The notes below the pieces were generated by a model. That model worked only from the letters and a program-made list of their open reading frames with translations, was not told where the DNA came from and ran no database searches. 64,000 nt of DNA from Kitasatospora azatica KCTC 9699 (GTDB taxonomy: Bacteria; Actinomycetota; Actinomycetes; Streptomycetales; Streptomycetaceae), in the NCBI RefSeq assembly GCF_000744785.1, contig NZ_JQMO01000003.1, forward strand, positions 1,612,001 to 1,676,000, in the 5' to 3' direction. The position numbers and the translations under genes are program-made. Shown here in pieces: positions 52,371 to 60,621 of the stretch. Every line of letters starts with the position of its first letter. Within the stretch, counting starts at the first letter, position 1.

Positions 52371-52672
52371 GTCCCCTACCTCGTCCGGTCAGCCGGGGTT
52401 CCCGGCGGTCGAGCCGACGGCCGTCGGCATATGACAGTTGCGCAATCTAGCAAGTGTTTGGACGACTTGGGCGGATCGAACGGTTCCGCGATCCCGGGAA
52501 CGTAACACTTGCGTAAGAGAACAAGTTTTGGTCCGGCCTTGGGTCTGCCTTGGTTGACATGCTAACCATCCTTCAAGATGCGGTAGTTGGCGGCTCGCGC
52601 GACAGCCGGGCGCCCCGCACCGGGCCGGGTGCTCCGATCAGGTCGGTTGGGCGGCCCGGTAGCGTCTGGTGC
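52371..52672. promoter_or_regulatory. Divergent region between LCP operon and the Gly-rich membrane protein gene
   Basis: 302 bases without a gene. The part 52430-52600 is AT-rich. It contains a TTGACA (52554-52559) without a clear -10 partner, a direct repeat GTAAC-n6-GTAAG (52502-52517) that recalls two-component response-regulator boxes, and TAGCGT (52660-52665), a possible -10 placing the transcript start at the ATG at 52673. Confidence 0.4.
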
Positions 52673-54052
52673 ATGAGAATCGTTCTTCGCCGTTCCTGGG
52701 CACGCGGTCCGGCCGTCGCCCTGGCGACGCTGCTCGGACTGCTGGTCCTGCTCGTCCCCGGCTCCGCCGTCGCGGCGGGCGGACTCGACGACGCCGCCGC
52801 CTCCCTCAAGCAAGGCAAGGTCTACGTCGACCCGGCCATGACCGGCCAGTTTTCGAAGGCCCAGGCCGACGCCCTGACCAAGAAGATCAAGGACGCCGAC
52901 AAGCCGATCATGGTCGCCGTGGTCCCGGCCACCGACCAGTACCCGGCCCGGACGGTCTTCCAGGACCTGCGCACCAAGGCCGGCATCACCGGCGTCTACG
53001 CCGTCTGGCGCGGCACCCAGTTCGACGTCCGTGCCGACGCCGCCGCGCTGAGCAGCCAGACCGCACGGAACTACGCCCAGGCCGCGTCCGATTCCCACCA
53101 CGGTGACATCAACGGCACACTGACCGATTTCGTCACCAACGCCGCGCCCAAGGTCAAGGGCCACGCCCCCGGCTCCTCCGGCTTCAGCGCCGCGATGATC
53201 GTGGTGCCGCTGGTCCTGCTGGCCCTGGTCGGGGTCGGCGCCTTCCTGCTGATCCGGCGCTCGCGCAAGCGCAAGGCCGAGAAGCTGGCCGCCGAGCTGC
53301 GCGCCCTGAAGGTCGTGGTGGACGAGGACATCACCGCCTTCGGCGAGGAGCTCGACCGCCTGGACTTCAGCCCGGGAGCCCCCGGTGCCGACGACGCCCA
53401 GCGGGCCGACTACACCCACGCGCTGGACGCCTACGAGACCGCCAAGCGCACCATGGACGAGGCCAAGAAGCCCGAGGACGTCAAGGCCGTCACCACGGCC
53501 CTGGAGGACGGCCGGTTCTCGCTGGCCACGCTGGCCGCCCGGCGCGAGGGCCGGCCGCTGCCGGACCGCCGCCCGCCGTGCTTCTTCGACCCGCGCCACG
53601 GCCCCTCGGTGCAGGACGCCGACTGGGCGCCGGCCGGTGGCGCGGCCCGCTCGGTGCCGGTCTGCGCGGCCGACGCGCAGCGCCTGGCCGCCGGCCTGGA
53701 CCCGGCGATCCGCACCGTGCAGACCGAGCACGGCCCGCAGCCGTACTGGAACGCCGGGCCGGCCTACGGCCCCTGGGCGGGCGGCTACTTCGGCGGCTAC
53801 GGATCCGGCCTGCTGCCCGGCCTGCTGGTCGGCACCATGCTCGGCTCGGTCTTCTCCAGTACGCCGGCCTACGGCTACGGCGGTGGCTACGGCGGCGGCG
53901 ATTACGAAGGCGGCGGCCACGAGAGCTACGAGGGCGGCGACTTCTCCGGCGGCGACTTCAACAGCAACGACTTCGGCGGCTTCGACGGCGGTTCGTTCGA
54001 CGGCGGCGGGGACTTCGGTGGTGGCGGGGACTTCGGCGGCAGCGACTGGTGA
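52673..54052 (+). CDS. Secreted/membrane protein with Gly/Phe/Asp-rich tail, 459 aa
   Basis: A signal peptide (about 1-35), an extracytoplasmic alpha/beta region reminiscent of TPM-domain proteins (GKVYVDPAMTGQFSKAQADALTKKI, then IMVAVVPATDQYP), a membrane segment near 165-190 followed by RRSRKRK, a cytoplasmic coiled-coil-like part, a cysteine-containing segment, a hydrophobic Gly-rich stretch, and a final 60-residue tail of GGDF and GGG repeats. The function is unknown. ATG 52673 has no ribosome binding site and may be leaderless. It is followed by two inverted repeats and an HxlR regulator. Confidence 0.75.
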   Translation: MRIVLRRSWARGPAVALATLLGLLVLLVPGSAVAAGGLDDAAASLKQGKVYVDPAMTGQFSKAQADALTKKIKDADKPIMVAVVPATDQYPARTVFQDLRTKAGITGVYAVWRGTQFDVRADAAALSSQTARNYAQAASDSHHGDINGTLTDFVTNAAPKVKGHAPGSSGFSAAMIVVPLVLLALVGVGAFLLIRRSRKRKAEKLAAELRALKVVVDEDITAFGEELDRLDFSPGAPGADDAQRADYTHALDAYETAKRTMDEAKKPEDVKAVTTALEDGRFSLATLAARREGRPLPDRRPPCFFDPRHGPSVQDADWAPAGGAARSVPVCAADAQRLAAGLDPAIRTVQTEHGPQPYWNAGPAYGPWAGGYFGGYGSGLLPGLLVGTMLGSVFSSTPAYGYGGGYGGGDYEGGGHESYEGGDFSGGDFNSNDFGGFDGGSFDGGGDFGGGGDFGGSDW

Positions 54053-54058
54053 CACCCG

Positions 54059-54083
54059 AGCGGGTTTGAGAACAGAACCCGCT
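54059..54083. repeat. Inverted repeat after the Gly-rich protein gene
   Basis: Perfect 8-bp arms AGCGGGTT (54059-54066) and AACCCGCT (54076-54083), 9-base centre. It may be a terminator or a second operator beside the one at 54085. Confidence 0.6.
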
Positions 54084-54084
54084 A

Positions 54085-54119
54085 TGGCAGTGTTGGCATC
54101 GTGACCGCCAACACTGCCA
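54085..54119. promoter_or_regulatory. Perfect 13-bp palindrome spanning the HxlR start codon
   Basis: TGGCAGTGTTGGC (54085-54097) and GCCAACACTGCCA (54107-54119) around a 9-base centre that contains the GTG start (54101). The right arm is within codons 3-7. A strong candidate for an autoregulatory operator; HxlR proteins bind palindromes as dimers. Confidence 0.65.
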
Positions 54120-54598
54120 GCTCCGGTTCCGCCGCCGGCCGGCCCGGCCCGCCGCCCGGCCGGCCGTGCTCGATCGCCGCCGCACTGCAGATCCTCGGTG
54201 AGAAGTGGGCGCTGCTCGCGGTCCGCGAGATCTTCTACGGCAACCGCCGCTTCGACCGGATCGTCCGCAACACCGGCGCCCCGCGCGACCGCCTGACCGC
54301 CCGGCTGCGCGCCCTGGAGGAGGCCGGCGTGCTGGAGCGGCGGCGCTACCAGGAGCGGCCGGCCCGCTACGAGTACCACCTCACCCAGGCCGGCCGAGAA
54401 CTGGCGCCGGTCACCCAGGCGCTGCTGGTCTGGGGCGACCGCTGGGCGGTGGACGAGCCCCCGGTCACCCTGTGCCACCACGACCACGCGCTGGACGCCG
54501 CCTGGGTCTGCCGCGACTGCGGCGAGGAGGTCCGCCAGGGCGAGATCGGCCTGGAGATCCACTCGCCCGGCTGGCAGCGCGAGGGCCCGGTGGGCTGA
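54101..54598 (+). CDS. HxlR-family transcriptional regulator
   Basis: 165 residues. The winged helix of the HxlR family is clear: CSIAAALQILGEKWALLAVREIFYGNRRFDRI, then GAPRDRLTARLRALEEAGVLERRRY and HLTQAGRELAPVTQAL. The Cys in PCSIA is at the position used for redox or aldehyde sensing by some relatives. The C-terminal 40 residues add CHHDHALDAAWVCRDCGEEV, two CxxC-like or His/Cys groups that could bind metal. GTG 54101 lies in a palindrome. The neighbouring acylphosphatase follows after 16 bases. The regulated genes are unknown. Confidence 0.9.
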   Translation: MTANTASSGSAAGRPGPPPGRPCSIAAALQILGEKWALLAVREIFYGNRRFDRIVRNTGAPRDRLTARLRALEEAGVLERRRYQERPARYEYHLTQAGRELAPVTQALLVWGDRWAVDEPPVTLCHHDHALDAAWVCRDCGEEVRQGEIGLEIHSPGWQREGPVG

Positions 54599-54614
54599 GC
54601 GATATCGTCAAGGG

Positions 54615-54893
54615 ATGTACGAAGACGTCCGAGTCACCGCCTGGGTGCGCGGCAAGGTCCAGCAGGTGGGGTTCCGCTGGTGGACCAGGGCCCGCGCGTT
54701 GGAGATCGGCCTGACCGGTTATGCCAGCAACCTCGACGACGGACGGGTCCAGGTGGTGGCCGAAGGCAGCCACGCCGACTGCGAGCGCCTGCTCGCGCTG
54801 CTCCGCGGTCCGGACACTCCGGGCCGGGTGAGCGGGGTGACCGAGATCTGGAGCGCCACCGGTGACGGCTACGACTCCTTCGCGATCCGCTGA
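54615..54893 (+). CDS. acyP: Acylphosphatase
   Basis: 92 residues, the normal length. Hydrolyses acyl phosphates such as 1,3-bisphosphoglycerate or carbamoyl phosphate. VRGKVQQVGFRWWTRARA holds the catalytic Arg (GFR) and GYASNLDDGRVQVVAEG the catalytic Asn. The ATG has only AAGGG immediately before it; a -10-like TATCGT nearby suggests a leaderless transcript. It precedes smc as in other Streptomyces, separated by a noncoding gap and a small gene. Confidence 0.94.
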   Translation: MYEDVRVTAWVRGKVQQVGFRWWTRARALEIGLTGYASNLDDGRVQVVAEGSHADCERLLALLRGPDTPGRVSGVTEIWSATGDGYDSFAIR

Positions 54894-55271
54894 CCCGAGG
54901 CCGATGTCCAACGTTCGGCGTTCAGGGGTTGCCTTTGTCGCGTTCTCGTGGTTGACTCCGCATCGAGCAGTGATCCACCACACGGGGTGAGGTTTCACCG
55001 CTGCCTCTGGCGTGACTCGACCGCCATGCAGGTGACAGAGCACTTGTAGCTCGCGGTGATCGTGTTGACCCGTACGGTCTTTGGTGAGACCCTGGAAGCC
55101 CGCGCATGCGACGGCGATTTCGGGCAGGGCCATGCCCTGTGGCCGCACATCCACAGTGTTTGACCTCTTGTGCCCAGCCAGCACTGCCCTTGATCGTGCA
55201 GCGCGTGCGTCACCCCTTCCCTCGACCTGTACCGTACCGGTTCGGTCACTCAGCGTGGAGGACCATACATC
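54894..55271. other. 378-base gap with short hairpins, no supported gene
   Basis: This stretch has lower G+C than its surroundings and lacks codon-position bias. It contains short inverted repeats (GGTGA/TCACC 54986-54999, CAGGGC/GCCCTG 55125-55139, CTGTGG/CCACAG around 55137-55155). Minus-strand frames here (for example 54995-55249) are unconvincing. It might be the remnant of a lost gene or element. The promoter of the gene at 55272 must lie at its right end. Confidence 0.5.
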
Positions 55272-55475
55272 ATGGCAAAGGCGCTTCTCGGGTACGTCGG
55301 CGGCCCCGACCCGCGAATGCTGTCCGAGATGCGGCGGCTTCAGCAGCGCGTCCAGGACCTGGAGGCCGAACTCGTTCGGATGCAGGCCGAGAACGACGCA
55401 CTCGTCGCTGTCGCTGACGAGCACTCACTGCTCGACAGCATCGGTCTTGGACAGCGGGAGCCCGCACTCACCTGA
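55272..55475 (+). CDS. Small coiled-coil hypothetical protein, 67 aa
   Basis: MAKALLGYVGGPDPRMLSEM is followed by a heptad-like coiled coil (RRLQQRVQDLEAELVRMQAEND). ATG 55272 has GGAGG (55257-55261) 10 bases upstream. Similar small proteins are, as far as I recall, conserved in Streptomyces; the function is unknown. A terminator follows, so it is transcribed apart from smc. Confidence 0.8.
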   Translation: MAKALLGYVGGPDPRMLSEMRRLQQRVQDLEAELVRMQAENDALVAVADEHSLLDSIGLGQREPALT

Positions 55476-55557
55476 TCCAGGAATCGAGATCGACCGGCCA
55501 TCCGACCGGCCGATTTTGCCGCGCACCGACGCGATCACCCTCGGGACGCGAACATCG

Positions 55558-55579
55558 GGGACGCCCTTACCGGCGTCCC
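55558..55579 (+). terminator. Terminator after the small coiled-coil gene
   Basis: An 8-bp stem GGGACGCC/GGCGTCCC (55558-55565 with 55572-55579), 6-base loop, followed by TTCGTCGTTT. Confidence 0.6.
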
Positions 55580-55684
55580 TTCGTCGTTTCCTCCAGCTTG
55601 ACAGCAGCTCAGCAAATTCTTCCTGAGGCTGCCCACGGCCCGGCCGGGTGAAACCGCCGAGGCACGGCGGATACAGTCGGGCGG

Positions 55685-58600
55685 GTGCACCTGAAGAGCC
55701 TGACCCTGCGCGGCTTCAAGTCCTTCGCCTCGGCCACCACGCTGCGCTTCGAACCCGGTATCACCTGCGTGGTCGGCCCGAACGGCTCGGGCAAGTCCAA
55801 CGTGGTCGACGCGCTCTCCTGGGTGATGGGCGAGCAGGGCGTCAAGTCGCTGCGCGGCGGCAAGATGGAGGACGTCATCTTCGCCGGCACCAGCGGGCGG
55901 GCCCCGCTCGGCCGGGCCGAGGTCGCGCTCACCATCGACAACAGCGACGGCGCCCTGCCGATCGACTACGCCGAGGTGACGATCAGCCGCACCATGTTCC
56001 GCAACGGCGGCAGCGAGTACGCGCTCAACGGCGACACCTGCCGACTGCTGGACATCCAGGAACTGCTCTCCGACTCCGGCATCGGCCGCGAGATGCACGT
56101 GATCGTCGGCCAGGGCCGACTGGACTCCGTGCTGCACGCCGACCCGATGGGCCGCCGGGCCTTCATCGAGGAGGCCGCCGGGGTGCTCAAGCACCGCAAG
56201 CGCAAGGAGAAGGCGCTGCGGAAGCTGGACGCGATGGCGGCCAACCTCAACCGGGTGCAGGACCTGGTGGCCGAACTGCGCCGCCAGCTCGGACCGCTCG
56301 GCCGACAGGCCAAGATCGCCCGCCGGGCGGCCGGCATCCAGGCCGAACTGCGCGACGCCCGGCTGCGGCTGCTCGCCGACGACCTGCTGAGCCTGCGCCA
56401 GGCGGTGCAGGCGGAGGTGGCCGACGAGTTGGCGCTGCGGCTGCGGCGCTCCACCGTGGAGCAGGAACTCATCCGGGCCCGGCAGCGCGAAGCGGTCCTG
56501 GAGGCGCAGGTCGAGCAGCTCGGACCGCGACTGGAGGCCGGCCGGCAGGCCTGGTACCAGCTCTCCGCGCTGGCCGAGCGGACCAGGGGCACGATCGGCC
56601 TGGCCGAGGCCCGGGTGCGGCACGCGAGCACCGGGGGAGCGGCCGAGGAGCGGCGCGGGCGTGATCCCGAGGAACTCGCCGCCGAGGCCGAGCGGGTGCG
56701 CGAGGAGGAGGCGGCGCTGACCGAGGCGCTGGAGGAGACCCAGTACGCGCTGGCCGAGGCGGTGGAGCGGCGCGCCGAGCTGGAGCGGGCGCTGACCGTG
56801 GAGGAGCAGCGGCTGCGGGCGGCCGCCCGGGCCGCCGCCGACCGGCGCGAGGGCCTGGCCCGGCTGCAGGGCCAGGCCGCGGCCGCGGCCTCGCGGGCGG
56901 CCGGCGCGCAGGCGGAGATCGACCGGCTGGCCGCCGCGCGCGAGGAGGCCGAGCTGCGTGCCCAGGCGGCGGGCGCGGAGTACGAGCTGCTGCGCGAGCA
57001 GGTGGCCGGGCTGGAGACCGGGGACGAGGAGCTGGAGGCGGCGCACGACCAGGCGCGCGAGCGGCTGGCCGGCGCGGAGCGTGAACTGAGCGGCGCGCGG
57101 GAGGCGGCAAGTGCTGCCGAGCGTGAGCGGGCCGCCCTGACGGCCCGTCACGAGGCGCTCTCGCTCGGCCTGCGGCGCAAGGACGGCACCGGTGCCCTGC
57201 TGGCCGCCGCCGACCGGCTCACCGGGGTGCTCGGCCCGGCGGCCGAGCTGCTCACAGTGGCACCCGGCCACGAGGTGGCGCTGGCCGCGGCGCTCGGCGC
57301 GGCCGCTGACGCCGTCGCGGTGGCCGGCCTCGATGCCGCCGCCGACGCGCTGCTCATGCTGCGCACCGAGGACGCCGGACGAGCCGCGCTGCTGATCGCC
57401 GGCGCCCCCGACACCCCGGCACCGGCCCCGGCCGTCGAGCCGAGCCTGCCCGCCGGTGCCCGCTGGGCCGCCGAGCTGGTCGACGGCCCCGCCGCACTGC
57501 TGCCCGCCGTGCGCGGGCTGCTCGCCCGCACCGCGCTGGTCGCCGACCTCGACGCCGCGCGCCGGCTGCTCGCCGACCACCCCCGGCTCACCGCCGTCAC
57601 CGCCGAGGGCGACCTGCTCGGCCCCGGCTTCGGCCAGGGCGGCGCGGCCGGCGCGCCCAGCCAGCTGGAGACCCAGGCCGCCGTGGACGCCGCCGCCCGG
57701 CAGATCGAGGAGCTGACCGGCCGCTGCGCCGAGCTCGCCGAGCAGCTGGCCCAGGCCAAGGAGGACCGCCGCGAGCAGGCCGCCGAGCTGGAGCGACTCA
57801 CCGTCGACCGGCGCCGCGCCGAGAAGCAGCGCGCCGAGGTGGCCGGCTCGCTCGGCCGCCTCGGCGGCCAGGCCCGGGCCGCGGCCGCCGAGGCCGAGCG
57901 CGCGGCGGCGGCCGTGCAGCGCGCCGAGGAGGGCCGGCAGGCCGCCGACGCCGCGGCCGAGGAGCTCGCCGCCCGACTGGCCGCCGCCGAGGAGCTGGCC
58001 GAGGAGGGCGCCGAGGAACCCGACGCCGCCGAACGCGACCGCCTCGCCGAGGCCGGCACCCAGGCCCGGCAGGCCGAACTGGAGGCCAGGCTCGCGGTCC
58101 GCACCCATGAGGAGCGGGTCCGCTCGCTGGCCGGCCGCGCCGACAGCCTGGACCGGGCCGCCCGCGCCGAACGCGAGGCCCGGGCCCGGGCCGCCGAACG
58201 TCGCCGCCGGGCCGCCCACGAGGCCGCCGTGGCCGGCGCCGTTGCGGCCGGCGCGCGGGGGCTGCTCGCCTGCCTGGAGGTCTCGCTGGGCCGCGCCGAC
58301 GCCGAGCGGGCCCAGGTGGAGCAGGCCAGGGCGGCCCGGGAGAGCGAGCTGCGGGCGGCCCGCGAGCGCGGCCGGGAACTCAAGGACGAACTGGACAAGC
58401 TGGTCGACGCCGGCCACCGGGACGAGGTGCTGCGGGCCGAGAAGCGGCTGCGGATCGAGCAGCTGGAGGACCGCGCGCTGGAGGAGTTCGGCATCGAGGG
58501 GGAGGAACTGCTGGCCGGCTACGGCCCCGACCAGCTGGTCCCGGCACCGGCCCCCGAGGAGGGCCAGCAGCCCGGCGAGCCCCGTCCGTACGACCGGGCC

Positions 58601-59290
58601 GAGCAGGAGAAGCGGCTGCGCGCGGCCGAGAAGGCCTACCTGCAGCTCGGCAAGGTGAACCCGCTGGCGCTGGAGGAGTTCGCCGCGCTGGAGGAGCGCC
58701 ACCAGTTCCTCGGCGAGCAGCTGGAGGACCTCAAGCGCAGCCGGCGCGACCTGATGGAGATCGTCCGCGACGTGGACCAGCGGGTCGAGGAGCTCTTCAC
58801 CGCCGCCTTCCACGACACCGCCGCCCAGTTCGAGGGCGTCTTCTCGCGGCTCTTCCCCGGCGGCGAGGGTCGGCTGGTGCTGACCGACCCGGACGACATG
58901 CTCAGCACCGGCGTCGAGGTGGAGGCCCGCCCGCCCGGCAAGAAGGTCAAGCGGCTGTCGCTGCTCTCCGGCGGCGAGCGCTCACTCACCGCGGTCGCCA
59001 TGCTGGTCTCGATCTTCAAGGCCCGCCCCAGCCCGTTCTACGTGATGGACGAGGTGGAGGCGGCGCTGGACGAGACCAACCTGCGCCGGCTGATCGCGAT
59101 CATGGAGGAGCTGCGGGACAGCTCCCAGCTGATCGTGATCACCCACCAGAAACTCACCATGGAGTGCGCCGACGCGCTCTACGGCGTGACCATGAAGGGC
59201 GACGGCATCTCCCAGGTGATCAGCCAGCGGCTGCGCGATGAGCACCGCGAGCGCAAGGTACCGATGCGGCAACAGCCCCAGACGGTGTAG
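55685..59290 (+). CDS. smc: Chromosome segregation protein SMC
   Basis: 1201 residues. SMC with ScpAB condenses and segregates chromosomes, important at sporulation septation. Walker A GPNGSGKS is at residues 31-38; two long Glu/Ala/Arg-rich coiled coils flank a hinge around residues 500-650 (GVLGPAAELLTVAPGHEVALAAALG); the signature LLSGGERSLTAVA and Walker B FYVMDEVEAALDETN are near 1095 and 1120. GTG 55685 has no ribosome binding site; TGAAAC (55649-55654) and TACAGT (55672-55677) at 17 bases would start the transcript at the GTG, so it is probably leaderless. Confidence 0.97.
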   Translation: MHLKSLTLRGFKSFASATTLRFEPGITCVVGPNGSGKSNVVDALSWVMGEQGVKSLRGGKMEDVIFAGTSGRAPLGRAEVALTIDNSDGALPIDYAEVTISRTMFRNGGSEYALNGDTCRLLDIQELLSDSGIGREMHVIVGQGRLDSVLHADPMGRRAFIEEAAGVLKHRKRKEKALRKLDAMAANLNRVQDLVAELRRQLGPLGRQAKIARRAAGIQAELRDARLRLLADDLLSLRQAVQAEVADELALRLRRSTVEQELIRARQREAVLEAQVEQLGPRLEAGRQAWYQLSALAERTRGTIGLAEARVRHASTGGAAEERRGRDPEELAAEAERVREEEAALTEALEETQYALAEAVERRAELERALTVEEQRLRAAARAAADRREGLARLQGQAAAAASRAAGAQAEIDRLAAAREEAELRAQAAGAEYELLREQVAGLETGDEELEAAHDQARERLAGAERELSGAREAASAAERERAALTARHEALSLGLRRKDGTGALLAAADRLTGVLGPAAELLTVAPGHEVALAAALGAAADAVAVAGLDAAADALLMLRTEDAGRAALLIAGAPDTPAPAPAVEPSLPAGARWAAELVDGPAALLPAVRGLLARTALVADLDAARRLLADHPRLTAVTAEGDLLGPGFGQGGAAGAPSQLETQAAVDAAARQIEELTGRCAELAEQLAQAKEDRREQAAELERLTVDRRRAEKQRAEVAGSLGRLGGQARAAAAEAERAAAAVQRAEEGRQAADAAAEELAARLAAAEELAEEGAEEPDAAERDRLAEAGTQARQAELEARLAVRTHEERVRSLAGRADSLDRAARAEREARARAAERRRRAAHEAAVAGAVAAGARGLLACLEVSLGRADAERAQVEQARAARESELRAARERGRELKDELDKLVDAGHRDEVLRAEKRLRIEQLEDRALEEFGIEGEELLAGYGPDQLVPAPAPEEGQQPGEPRPYDRAEQEKRLRAAEKAYLQLGKVNPLALEEFAALEERHQFLGEQLEDLKRSRRDLMEIVRDVDQRVEELFTAAFHDTAAQFEGVFSRLFPGGEGRLVLTDPDDMLSTGVEVEARPPGKKVKRLSLLSGGERSLTAVAMLVSIFKARPSPFYVMDEVEAALDETNLRRLIAIMEELRDSSQLIVITHQKLTMECADALYGVTMKGDGISQVISQRLRDEHRERKVPMRQQPQTV

Positions 59291-59337
59291 GCCGCCTGCC
59301 CCCGTTGCGGCTCCCGGTCACGGATACTGGCCTGGTT

Positions 59338-60519
59338 ATGGAATACGTGATCCTTGCCGTAGTCATCGCCGTGATCGCCGTTGGTGCGGTCGCCGGCCTC
59401 GTCGTCAGCGGCAGACGACGTAAGGAACTGCCCCCGAAGTCGACGGCCACCATCGCGCCGCCGACCCCGAGCGAGCCCCAGGTCGGCGAGGAGGCCGCGC
59501 CACCGCGTGAGGCGCCGGTCCAGACGGTCGAGGAGGTCCAGCTCCCCGCTCCGGTCGAGGTGACCCCCGAGGTTCCCGCACTGGAGGTGCCGGAGCCGAC
59601 CGCCGGCCGGCTGGTCCGGCTGCGCTCGCGCCTGTCGCGCTCGCAGAACTCGATCGGCAAGGGCCTGCTGACCCTGCTCTCCCGGGACCGCCTCGACGAT
59701 GACACCTGGGAGGAGATCGAGGACACGCTGATCACCGCCGACATCGGCGTGGCGCCCACCCAGGAGCTGGTCGAGCGGCTGCGCACCCGGGTCAAGGTGC
59801 TCGGCACCCGCACCCCGGCCGAGCTGCGCACCCTGCTGCACGAGGAACTGGTCGCGCTGATCGGCACCGAGGCGGACCGCTCGCTGAAGACCGCCAAGCA
59901 CGAGGACGACCGCCCGGCGGTGGTCCTGGTGGTCGGCGTCAACGGCGTCGGCAAGACCACCACCTCCGGCAAGCTCGGCCGGGTGCTGGTGGCCGACGGG
60001 CGCAAGGTGGTGCTCGGCGCCGCCGACACCTTCCGCGCCGCCGCCGCCGACCAACTGCAGACCTGGGGCGAGCGGGTCGGCGCCCGGACCGTGCGCGGTC
60101 CGGAGGGCGGCGACCCGGCCTCGGTCGCGTTCGACGCGGTCAAGGAGGGCATCGCCGAGGGCGCGGACACCGTGCTGATCGACACCGCCGGCCGGCTGCA
60201 CACCAAGACCGGCCTGATGGACGAGCTCGGCAAGGTCAAGCGGGTGGTCGAGAAGCACGGTCCGGTGGACGAGGTGCTGCTGGTGCTGGACGCCACCACC
60301 GGCCAGAACGGTCTGGTGCAGGCGCGGGTCTTCGCCGAGGTGGTGGACATCACCGGCATCGTGCTGACCAAGCTGGACGGCACCGCCAAGGGCGGCATCG
60401 TGGTCCAGGTCCAGCGCGAGCTGGGCGTGCCGGTCAAGCTGATCGGCCTGGGCGAGGGCGCCGACGACCTGGCGCCGTTCGAGCCGGCCGCCTTCGTGGA
60501 CGCTCTGATCGGCGACTGA
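59338..60519 (+). CDS. ftsY: Signal recognition particle receptor FtsY
   Basis: 393 residues. The SRP receptor GTPase docks ribosomes making membrane proteins. Unlike E. coli FtsY it begins with a real membrane segment (EYVILAVVIAVIAVGAVAGLVV), then an acidic Pro/Glu linker and the NG domain: G1 GVNGVGKTTT (about 200), DTAGRLHTK (about 281) and TKLDGTAKGG (about 343). ATG 59338 was chosen because it starts the membrane segment; TACTGG just upstream could be a -10 box giving a leaderless message. It is 47 bases after smc. Confidence 0.96.
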   Translation: MEYVILAVVIAVIAVGAVAGLVVSGRRRKELPPKSTATIAPPTPSEPQVGEEAAPPREAPVQTVEEVQLPAPVEVTPEVPALEVPEPTAGRLVRLRSRLSRSQNSIGKGLLTLLSRDRLDDDTWEEIEDTLITADIGVAPTQELVERLRTRVKVLGTRTPAELRTLLHEELVALIGTEADRSLKTAKHEDDRPAVVLVVGVNGVGKTTTSGKLGRVLVADGRKVVLGAADTFRAAAADQLQTWGERVGARTVRGPEGGDPASVAFDAVKEGIAEGADTVLIDTAGRLHTKTGLMDELGKVKRVVEKHGPVDEVLLVLDATTGQNGLVQARVFAEVVDITGIVLTKLDGTAKGGIVVQVQRELGVPVKLIGLGEGADDLAPFEPAAFVDALIGD

Positions 60520-60533
60520 CGGTCCGTCAGTCG

Positions 60534-60565
60534 GTGGCCGCTTCCCTGATCGGGGAGGCGGCCAC
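60534..60565. terminator. Bidirectional terminator after ftsY
   Basis: A 14-bp stem with G-T pairs (60534-60547 with 60552-60565) starting 14 bases after the ftsY stop. Confidence 0.7.
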
Positions 60566-60572
60566 ATCCTTT

Positions 60573-60617
60573 TCGGGGGACGGCATTCTCGGGGGACGGC
60601 TTGTTCGGGGGGACGGC
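60573..60617. repeat. Three tandem 16-bp repeats between ftsY and the convergent gene
   Basis: TCGGGGGACGGC words at 60573, 60589 and 60605 (the third has one extra G), period 16. A degenerate fourth may lie in the terminator at 60550. The array ends just before the stop of the minus-strand gene. Confidence 0.8.
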
Positions 60618-60621
60618 CTCT

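Noticed and set aside
54995..55249. An 84-codon minus-strand frame as a transposase fragment
   Set aside because: I could not match it to any transposase motif, and it lacks an RBS and codon bias.
55535..58813. A 1092-codon minus-strand open frame over smc
   Set aside because: Shadow frame of the Glu/Ala-rich coiled-coil coding sequence of smc.
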